Shown here piece by piece: positions 10,093 to 17,060 of a stretch of DNA of 64,000 nt. The notes under the pieces are model-generated. The model was not told the origin of the DNA, did no database searches, and saw only the letters and a program-made list of their open reading frames with translations. Location: assembly GCF_002246015.1 (NCBI RefSeq), contig NZ_NOLJ01000002.1:775779-839778 (forward strand). Direction: 5' to 3'. The position numbers and the translations under genes are program-made. The DNA is from Nostoc sp. 'Peltigera membranacea cyanobiont' 210A (GTDB taxonomy: Bacteria; Cyanobacteriota; Cyanobacteriia; Cyanobacteriales; Nostocaceae). Numbering within the stretch: position 1 is the stretch's first letter; every line of letters begins with the position of its first letter.

Positions 10093-10353
10093 ATGCCAGA
10101 CTCATTAATGTACCAGCAGGATCATTTTGTTGTTTTAGAAACAAATCAACCAGAACAATTTATGACACCATCAGAGCTATTAGAAAAGCTCAAAATAACT
10201 CTTCAACAACTCATAATTCAAGATTTACCGCCTGACTTGCAAAAGTTTGATACTGTGGAGACTCAAGCCCAATATTTAATTGACACTAGTTGCGAATTAG
10301 ATATTGGGCCTGGGAAATATTTACAGTGGTACGCAGTTCGTTTAGAAAAGTAA
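10093..10353 (+). CDS. CRR7-like protein (NDH-1 complex factor)
   Basis: An 86-residue protein resembling the CHLORORESPIRATORY REDUCTION 7 family. In plants CRR7 is needed for accumulation or assembly of the chloroplast NDH complex, and cyanobacteria carry short homologues of unproven role. The features I recognise are the FVVLETNQPEQFMTPSELLEKL opening, a DLP…LQKFDTVETQAQYLIDTSCEL middle and a GPGKYLQWYAVRLEK end. No signal peptide or membrane segment is present, so it should be soluble and peripheral. It is a single gene that converges on the next one. The family call is from memory of its pattern. Confidence 0.7.
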   Translation: MPDSLMYQQDHFVVLETNQPEQFMTPSELLEKLKITLQQLIIQDLPPDLQKFDTVETQAQYLIDTSCELDIGPGKYLQWYAVRLEK

Positions 10354-10386
10354 CTTTTTGGTAAATGCTTAAGATTTTGCTCTCAA

Positions 10387-10956
10387 CTACTGACTAGTGA
10401 CTAGTGATTCTTTTTGAATATTGATTAGCGCTAGCTCAATTGTATTTTCAGATGGCTGCGTTATTTTAATTTCCAATCCAGGACCAAAATAATTGGTCAT
10501 TTTTTCATGCTTTTTTTGCCACACATCAATTGGTATTAACGGTGAATCAAATTCTAAAATGAGGGCATAGCTCCCATCAACTTCTGTTTCTCGTAACCCT
10601 GTGACTGTTGGCCGTTCCTGATCGGTGGGACTCAAACCCAGAAAAGAAAGTGTTGTATCTAGATGAGCATCTTGACCGTAGCAATATCGGGTGATGTCTT
10701 TGCGAATTTTATTTTGCGTATCAGTTGCTTGCTGCTGGCGCAGTATCAATGCTGATGGTGACGTAGTTTGGGTAAATGGTACTGGCTTAAGTTCATTAGC
10801 TTTTAGTGCCAGCCCTCCCAATAATAGAGGAATCCCGTAAAAAAATCCGACAAGATTGAGTGTGGCATTATTATCAGCATAGGCGACGAAGCCAATGATG
10901 GTTAATATGCCACCGATAGTTAGACCGAGTGTTCCTAAAGAAATTTGGCGTAGCAT
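10387..10956 (-). CDS. DUF2854 family membrane protein
   Basis: A 189-residue protein with two adjacent N-terminal hydrophobic segments (GTLGLTIGGILTIIGFVAY and LVGFFYGIPLLLGGLAL) and a soluble C-terminal domain of about 130 residues. The pattern fits DUF2854, a family shared by cyanobacteria and plastids and of unknown function, probably thylakoid-associated. The C-terminal part holds the conserved-looking YCYGQDAHLDTTLSFLGLSP and LILEFDSPLIPID. It has its own start at ATG 10956. No operon partner is evident, as neighbours face other ways. Confidence 0.72.
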   Translation of the reverse strand: MLRQISLGTLGLTIGGILTIIGFVAYADNNATLNLVGFFYGIPLLLGGLALKANELKPVPFTQTTSPSALILRQQQATDTQNKIRKDITRYCYGQDAHLDTTLSFLGLSPTDQERPTVTGLRETEVDGSYALILEFDSPLIPIDVWQKKHEKMTNYFGPGLEIKITQPSENTIELALINIQKESLVTSQ

Positions 10957-11356
10957 GAGCTTAAATTAGTATAAAGTCTGAATACCTTGTTTTATTATCA
11001 TCGGCTATGAGCAACAAATTAGGAAAGAACATCGTCCCCAGGCGCTAGTATTCAACATTGCCATATTAAGGCGGTTAAACCGCACGGCAGTTGCTAAAGA
11101 GCCGGAAGGCAACACACCAAGAGCCAACAAGTCAGGCATTTTTGCCCAAAGCACTAGCTTCGTTTAAACGAGACTTTACCCACTTTTATCTTTGTGATTT
11201 TCAAACACTCAATTTTTCCTTAGTCTACTATTTGCGCAGCATCTCGTAGGCAAGGCAGGTAGCTCTAAGTTGACTACTAACGGCGTATAGTGTGCCAAAA
11301 TATTAGATTTTGAGTTAACTTTAAATTTAAAGGTAGTTAAAGATAGGAAAAAAATA

Positions 11357-11530
11357 ATGGATTTACAGACTATAAAAGAACGAATTGTCGCAGTTCAAAG
11401 TAAACGCGATTACCTATTAAGCTTACTGGAGCAACCAAACCTGGGAACTTTGAGAATAGATGTAAATCAGGCTTTGGAAGAACTGGATGAACTAATTGAT
11501 GAATTTACACGCACTATTCCGGTAGAGTAG
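11357..11530 (+). CDS. Small 57-residue protein
   Basis: Too short for many gene callers. ATG 11357 follows the purine-rich gataggaaaaaaata, and the frame runs 57 codons to TAG 11530. The product (begins MDLQTIKERIVAVQSKRDYL, ends RTIPVE) is acidic, charged and strongly helix-forming, with heptad-like Leu/Ile spacing that suggests a short coiled coil. No family is recognised. The wobble pattern and a putative RBS support a real gene. The 10957-11356 stretch before it holds only a short palindrome (gcggttaaaccgc near 11067). Confidence 0.5.
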   Translation: MDLQTIKERIVAVQSKRDYLLSLLEQPNLGTLRIDVNQALEELDELIDEFTRTIPVE

Positions 11531-11659
11531 AAGTTATCAAAAATTACGTCGGTTCAACCTCAACTTCAGGCTAGACCGACGTTCTTCAGTAGTATCATGT
11601 CTTCAAATCCCCAGAATTGAACTAAGCCTGAGTTGGCGAAGCAATAATCACTGCATCAT

Positions 11660-12076
11660 TTATCCTGCCACTGAACCATCTCCTGCACGCTGACCCAGCT
11701 GCCTAACTAAGGCAATAAGTTCGCTTGTAGGCACATCTTTCTTGCAAACGTCATCAAAGCTAGACATTGCCTTTGTCCCGTGAAAATTGACATCTTCCAC
11801 TGAGGAGTAAGCAAGTATCTGGGTGTTCGGAGATATAGCTTTAATGTGACTGGACGCACTCCAGCCATCCATGACTGGCATCTGTAAATCTAGAACAATT
11901 ACGTCAGGATGGCAACGTTTAACCATTTCTATAGCTTCTTCACCATTACTGGCTAAACCTACTACTTGAATATTTTCCTGGCAAGAAAAAACCAATTGTA
12001 AGGTTAAACGAGTCAGTTCGTGGTCATCAACTACTAAAACACGCAAGGTAGAAAGCTCGCAGGATAACATTAACAT
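11660..12076 (-). CDS. Single-domain response regulator (CheY-like)
   Basis: A receiver domain with no output domain. It shows the acidic pair in VVDDHELT, the phospho-acceptor Asp in VIVLDLQMPVMDGW, the Ser in AYSSVED and the Lys in VCKKDVP. The start of the domain resembles NarL-type regulators, so a lost DNA-binding domain is possible. The frame is open to a TTG at 12091, but ATG 12076 (or 12070) is closer to the domain. It probably acts through protein-protein contact or as a phosphate sink. It lies downstream of ppk on the same strand, with about 185 nt between. Confidence 0.75.
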   Translation of the reverse strand: MLMLSCELSTLRVLVVDDHELTRLTLQLVFSCQENIQVVGLASNGEEAIEMVKRCHPDVIVLDLQMPVMDGWSASSHIKAISPNTQILAYSSVEDVNFHGTKAMSSFDDVCKKDVPTSELIALVRQLGQRAGDGSVAG

Positions 12077-12275
12077 TGAGGGGAAAGACAAATTTATTCA
12101 GAATAGCCTCTCCAGTTTATGAGAACAAGTGCCAGCACTGACTCTATCCTATGGTTGAATAACTTGTGTGAACCTATGATAAACAACTTAGACAACTGCT
12201 CAAAAAATTCAATTTTTCCAAAAACAACTAAGTTGAGCTAGTTGTCAAGGTATAAGTAACTTATTTTTTTATCAA

Positions 12276-14447
12276 TCAGGTTGGGACTACACCGGTTGAG
12301 CGCAATGCCATGTTCATGAGAATTTTTTGTGAATTAGCTTCTGGAGAATCATCATAAGGACGCCGTTGAATGTAAGTACCATCAGCTTGTAATTCCCAAG
12401 CTTGGCGATTATCTGCGAGCATAATTCCCATAATTTCTTGCAAATCTTTAGCAATATCTGGGTCTTTTACTGGGGTAATTACTTCGACTCGGCGATCTAG
12501 GTTGCGACGCATCCAGTCAGCACTGCCGATATATATTTCCTCCTGTGTATTGTTATGAAAATAATAAATTCGAGAGTGTTCTAAAAAGCGACCGACAATG
12601 CTGATGATACGAATGTTTTCACTAATATCTTTGATTCCTGGGCGTAAACAACAAACACCCCTGATAATTAAGTCGATTTGCACTCCAGCGCGGGAAGCTT
12701 CATATAAAGTGGCGATAATTTCTGGATCGACTAGGGAATTCATTTTGGCGACAATCCGTCCAGAAAATCCATTTTGAACATTTTCGATTTCGCGGTGAAT
12801 TAGTGCCAAAAAGCGATCGCGCATATTCACAGGGGCAACCAGCAACTCTCGATAGGATTTTTGCAGGGAATATCCGGTTAAGAAATTAAATAAATCTGTA
12901 ATGTCAGCACCCAATTCTTCACGGCAACTAAACAATCCTAAATCTGTATACAGTCGTGCTGTTTTAGGGTTATAATTACCAGTGCCAATATGCACGTAGC
13001 GACGTATCCGGTCTTTTTCGCGCCGTACCACCATGACGGTTTTACTATGGGTTTTTAGCCCGACTAAACCATAGACGACATGAACTCCAACTCTTTCTAG
13101 TCGTTTTGCCCAATAAATATTATTCTCCTCATCAAATCGCGCCTTTAATTCCACCAGCACAGATACCTGCTTGCCATTTTCAGCAGCGGCAATTAAGGCG
13201 TTGACGATGGGTGAGTCACCAGAAGTCCGGTAAAGGGTCATCTTGATGGCTAACACATTTGAATCGTAGGCAGCATGGGTAATAAAACGGACTACTGTAG
13301 CCGAAAAGGATTGATAAGGATGGTGTACTAGTAAATCCTTTTCCCGAATTACAGCAAAAAAGTCTTTTCCTTCGTCCGTCTCCAGCGCATCTGGGTCTAA
13401 ACTCGGTTCTCTCAACCTTTGCAGGCGTAAGGGTACAACAGATTGGCGTGGTGGATCTTTGAGTTCCGGCAATGGCAAGGACATAAAGTACATTAAATCT
13501 CGCAGTCCTAAAAGACCATCTACCTCGTAAACATCACTTTCTGTTAATTCCAAATCTTGCAATAATCGCGATCGCACTATTTCAGGAGTCTGGGATTGAA
13601 TTTCTAGCCGGACTGGACTACCACCCAGACGCCGTTTTCGCAATTCCTGTTCGATCGCTAACAACAAATCATCTGCCTCATCTTCTTCTAAGACCAAATC
13701 GGCATCACGGGTAATGCGGAACGGATGATATTCTTGAATGTTCATCCCTGGAAATAGAGATTCCAAGTTATGAGCGATCGCCTGTTCTAAAGGTACTCCA
13801 GTCCAGTGGGCAGGTTTTTCGCTGTTCTGATCTCCCAACTCAGGCGGTATCGGTAAAAATCGTGGTAGAACACTAGGGACTTTGATTCTGGCAAAGAATT
13901 CCTCTTCGGTGTCTGGGTTCTTGACTACAACAGCCAGATTTAGACTGAGATTAGAAATAAAAGGAAAGGGATGACTGGGGTCAACAGCCAGGGGAGTCAA
14001 AACTGGAAAGACTTGTTCCTCAAAATAGCTGTTGAGATGAGTCCGCTGCTTTTGATTTAAATCTATGTAATTCAGAATATGAATGCCATGATTTACTAGT
14101 AGAGGACGAAGTACTTCCTCAAAATGTTGGTGCTGTTTGTTGACATGGGGAGTGAGGGTAGACCTAATATCGTCTAGCTGTTGTTGTGGTGTGCGACCAT
14201 CGGGAGTTAACAGGCTAACTTTTGCCTCTACTTGTTGCTTTAAGCCAGCAACGCGCACCATGAAAAACTCATCTAAATTAGAGTTAAATATTCCCAAAAA
14301 CTTAAGACGTTCCAGAAGTGGGGTGCGATCGTCACAGGCTTCATGTAATACCCTGGCATTAAATTCTAACCAGCTTAACTCTCGGTTAAGATAATATTGT
14401 GGATCGCTGAGATTGATGGGGGTAGCGCTTTTCTTAGATTTTGCCAT
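12276..14447 (-). CDS. ppk1: Polyphosphate kinase 1
   Basis: PPK1 makes inorganic polyphosphate reversibly from the ATP gamma-phosphate at the membrane periphery. The protein begins with the N domain (LNRELSWLEFNARVLHEA, LKFLGIFNSNLDEFFMVRVAG) and continues through the head domain to the two PLD-like catalytic domains. These include HHPYQSFSATVVRFI, IKMTLYRTSGDSPIV, VELKARFDEENNI and the catalytic histidine region GLKTHSKTVMVVR; the second PLD-like domain carries HIGTGNYNPKTARLYTDLGL and a later FHNNTQEEIYIGSADWM. The 723 residues are normal for the family. It is monocistronic. No Pho box was identified upstream. Confidence 0.95.
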   Translation of the reverse strand: MAKSKKSATPINLSDPQYYLNRELSWLEFNARVLHEACDDRTPLLERLKFLGIFNSNLDEFFMVRVAGLKQQVEAKVSLLTPDGRTPQQQLDDIRSTLTPHVNKQHQHFEEVLRPLLVNHGIHILNYIDLNQKQRTHLNSYFEEQVFPVLTPLAVDPSHPFPFISNLSLNLAVVVKNPDTEEEFFARIKVPSVLPRFLPIPPELGDQNSEKPAHWTGVPLEQAIAHNLESLFPGMNIQEYHPFRITRDADLVLEEDEADDLLLAIEQELRKRRLGGSPVRLEIQSQTPEIVRSRLLQDLELTESDVYEVDGLLGLRDLMYFMSLPLPELKDPPRQSVVPLRLQRLREPSLDPDALETDEGKDFFAVIREKDLLVHHPYQSFSATVVRFITHAAYDSNVLAIKMTLYRTSGDSPIVNALIAAAENGKQVSVLVELKARFDEENNIYWAKRLERVGVHVVYGLVGLKTHSKTVMVVRREKDRIRRYVHIGTGNYNPKTARLYTDLGLFSCREELGADITDLFNFLTGYSLQKSYRELLVAPVNMRDRFLALIHREIENVQNGFSGRIVAKMNSLVDPEIIATLYEASRAGVQIDLIIRGVCCLRPGIKDISENIRIISIVGRFLEHSRIYYFHNNTQEEIYIGSADWMRRNLDRRVEVITPVKDPDIAKDLQEIMGIMLADNRQAWELQADGTYIQRRPYDDSPEANSQKILMNMALRSTGVVPT

Positions 14448-15281
14448 AATGACCTAAAGGCAGGCAGATGTAGCCCATTCAACTGGGGGATAATAAATAT
14501 AGTAAGTTAAATGGTGCTTGAGGGTAACGCTGAGGCAATTTTTGGCTGTGCTTATTATCTACCTCACTACTGGTAAAGGACAGACATCAGACTTTTAAAA
14601 ATCTATTTGTATTTAAATAACTTTAGTCAAAGATTCAAAAATTAACTTGTGTAGACACGAAAGCCAACATTACTAAGAAATTTTTGGGCGCTTTGCGCGA
14701 TGCCTTGGGTATCTTCCAGATAATTACCCTACCCACCCAACCTATAACTAGATTTTATAACCGTTTTCAACTTTGTGGAATATGGTATTGGCGTATAGTT
14801 ATCTGCCCTTTCAAAATATTGTATCCATACAATAACTGCCATCAGCCTGAGGATTTAAATCGTTGCCCACAGCATATTAACCATAAAGATGCACTTAAGA
14901 TTTAGCAAAGATATGACGTAGCCATATCTGACAAGTTTTAACGAATTATTAAGCAGTGTTTACATAGATTGTGGTGTTGAAAGCAGTCTCAAGCCTTACC
15001 TCCAGTACTTTCTGGATTTAATTTTCTAAAATCCAAAGTTTGGTGATTATTGCCACAAATTTTATACAGGCAATGGTTATACATAAGCCTTGCTGCGACT
15101 CTATTTAGATGATGGTTTTGAAGCTTTTATTCAGATCCACGCCATTACTTCCATCTATTAGTTTTTTTTATTTCTGACCTCTGTAATTTATCTAAAATTC
15201 AGTATTGTTACTGGGATTTTTTTGGTAGGCAATGGTTATATTGAGAACGTAAAGAAAAACAACACGGGGAGTTTGTTAATC
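14448..15281. other. Intergenic region without recognisable gene
   Basis: About 830 nt between divergently read ppk and a small secreted-protein gene. An open frame at 14684-14905 codes for an unconvincing, Cys/Trp-rich product and is rejected. The stretch is AT-rich with no strong hairpin seen. It must carry the promoters of both flanking genes. Confidence 0.5.
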
Positions 15282-15698
15282 ATGAAAATTTCTGCAATTC
15301 TCAAAGGCAGCGTTTGTGTATTAGGTTTGGTTGGTGTTGGTAATTTCTTTGCAGCACCTGCAAATGCAGGAGACGCTGCTGCTCGTGGTGCGGTTACAAT
15401 TGTTAGACCATCAGGTTCTTCTGTCAGCGTCAGTGCTGAGTTAACTGCACCCACTTCTGCATATTTCACCGGACCAATGTTACTTGTTACACCTGCATAT
15501 AGCGGTACCGCGGGTGGAAATGACGAACTTGTAACTAGTTTAACAATAGATCCAGGTGCAGTTGTAAACCTAGTATCACCACCCAGTTCTACAATCGAAG
15601 CAGCTATTGCAGCCAAGATTGATGCCGGTACTGCTACATCAATTGAAGACCTAGCAGCCCTTGTCAGAGCAGCTAGTGTTAATGGCGGTCTAGAATAG
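15282..15698 (+). CDS. Small secreted protein, paralogue A
   Basis: A 138-residue exported protein I cannot assign. The start is ATG 15282, after the ggggag box; the upstream open frame is not signal-like. A classical signal peptide ends AAPANA (about residue 29). The mature part begins GDAAARGAVTIVRPSG, has no cysteine and is rich in Ala, Thr, Ser and Val, suggesting beta structure. It is homologous along its length to the gene at 16381: both share ARGA(V/I)xIVxPSG, a TSL(T/S) strand region and an acidic C-terminal helix ending in LE. Both sit head-on to a large predicted outer-membrane protein. A hairpin at 15734-15752 follows. Confidence 0.7.
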   Translation: MKISAILKGSVCVLGLVGVGNFFAAPANAGDAAARGAVTIVRPSGSSVSVSAELTAPTSAYFTGPMLLVTPAYSGTAGGNDELVTSLTIDPGAVVNLVSPPSSTIEAAIAAKIDAGTATSIEDLAALVRAASVNGGLE

Positions 15699-15733
15699 AC
15701 TGATTGTTAACTGACAGAAAATCAAGATAGTGT

Positions 15734-15752
15734 AAAAAGCGATCGGCTTTTA
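15734..15752 (+). terminator. Hairpin terminator-like element after secreted paralogue A
   Basis: aaaaagcgatcggctttta forms a six-pair stem (AAAAGC with GCTTTT) around a GATCG loop, 36 nt past the stop codon. The T-run on the 3' arm is short, so termination strength is uncertain. Confidence 0.5.
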
Positions 15753-15974
15753 GTCTATATGCTTTCACACCTTGCATTGATTTTCAATCTCTTTTTGGGT
15801 ATTGTTTGAAAAAATTTTGCCATCAGTTGAGACGAAACGTCTACGACTATCCCCATGCTGGGCATTTGCATCAAAGTATTTGGTAATACGCGAATCAATT
15901 TTTTGACTGACTCTTCTTTACTTGTATCCATAGTTTTCACAGAAGATAAAGTAGAGAGTGATTGAGATGTAAAA

Positions 15975-16052
15975 GATTGAAGAAAAAATACAGCCCCTTG
16001 AATGTAGTTGAGGGATTGAAGAAAAAATACAGCCCCTTGAATGTAGTTGAGG
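15975..16052. repeat. Perfect 39-bp tandem duplication
   Basis: Two identical 39-bp units (15975-16013 and 16014-16052), each starting gattgaagaaaaaatacagc. The unit ends in an arm that can fold (gccccttga with tugaggggc-type pairing); the full nine-pair stem forms only in the second copy. It lies in the intergenic region between the two secreted paralogues. Confidence 0.9.
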
Positions 16053-16088
16053 GGCGGTATTTCCAAACTTATCTACTATATTACCATA

Positions 16089-16118
16089 TAAACCCGGTTT
16101 CTTAAAGAAATCGGGCTT
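16089..16118. terminator. Hairpin (cccggtttctt / aagaaatcggg)
   Basis: An 11-pair stem (one mismatch) with an almost absent loop, followed by ctttt. It resembles a widespread cyanobacterial palindrome and could end transcription on either strand. Confidence 0.5.
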
Positions 16119-16380
16119 TTGATGTTGTTTAAATAGATACTTTACGAAATCTTTTAAATTAGCCAATAGGTAAAATACAAAAGGCAAAAGACGGAAGCTA
16201 GAAGGCAATAGGCACAAGACAATAACACAATAATTACTCTTGGTATTTGCCTATTGAACTTTGCCTTTATTTACTAAGTGTCAATTCTTATACCAAATTT
16301 TAGTAGTCTAGCAATCAAATTTTCTGAAAAGTTACCGCTATATTGCTCATGCCAATCAAAAAAAGCATGAGGGATAAGTT

Positions 16381-16824
16381 ATGTATAGCGTGTTTCGTCA
16401 ATTGCCTAGAACTATCAAAAGAACCATTTGCTTGCTGGGTTTTATCAGTATAGGCAATTTTATTGCAGTGCCAGCATATGCACAAGAAGCTGTGGCACGT
16501 GGGGCTATTTCTATAGTTTCGCCTTCCGGCGCTTATCAAAGTGTTAGTGGTGAACTCTCTTTACCTGTTAGTAATAATTTTTTAAATCCCGGCACAAATA
16601 CGACTCTAACAATAACGCCTACTTTGACAAATATTGGAGCAACTAATCAAAGAATAACTTCTTTATCTCTGACAGTAGGCACAGCCAATGAAATAATCAC
16701 AAATAATAACAATTCGTTTTTGAATCCAACTTTACAAACAGTCAATAATCAAACATTAATTCCCGATACAGCCTCTCTCATTCAGACAATCAACAGTAAT
16801 AATGCCTTAGGAGCTTTAGAATAG
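16381..16824 (+). CDS. Small secreted protein, paralogue B
   Basis: A 147-residue exported protein, homologous to the gene at 15282. The signal peptide has a basic start (FRQLPRTIKR), a hydrophobic core (TICLLGFISIGNFIAV) and cleavage after AYA. The mature part begins QEAVARGAISIVSPSG, then SVSGELSLPVS, an Asn/Thr-rich strand region and an acidic end (…LIQTINSNNALGALE). No cysteines, metal site or lipid anchor. ATG 16381 follows tgagggataagtt. The product is richer in Asn than paralogue A, so the pair has diverged considerably. It converges on the outer-membrane-like gene ending at 17061. Function unknown. Confidence 0.72.
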   Translation: MYSVFRQLPRTIKRTICLLGFISIGNFIAVPAYAQEAVARGAISIVSPSGAYQSVSGELSLPVSNNFLNPGTNTTLTITPTLTNIGATNQRITSLSLTVGTANEIITNNNNSFLNPTLQTVNNQTLIPDTASLIQTINSNNALGALE

Positions 16825-17060
16825 TTGCAAAAACTATATTAAATTTATTGCTGCATCTACGATATTTGATAATTCTTAGGCAAGAGGTAAAGAGCAAAAG
16901 GCAATAGGAAAAAGCCAAGATATCAAGGGAAAGAAGCCTCCTTGGATTGTAATCATTGTTTTTACATACTAAAATAGTACTCGCCTATATTGTTATATTG
17001 TTTAATTAAATAATCCAGAGTAAATCTTTCTAGTTTTAGCTTGCTTATTTACTTTTTTAT

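Noticed and set aside
14684-14905. 73-codon open frame between ppk and the secreted-protein genes
   Set aside because: Composition (Cys/Trp/Tyr-rich), no RBS, no family likeness; looks like a chance frame in AT-rich DNA.
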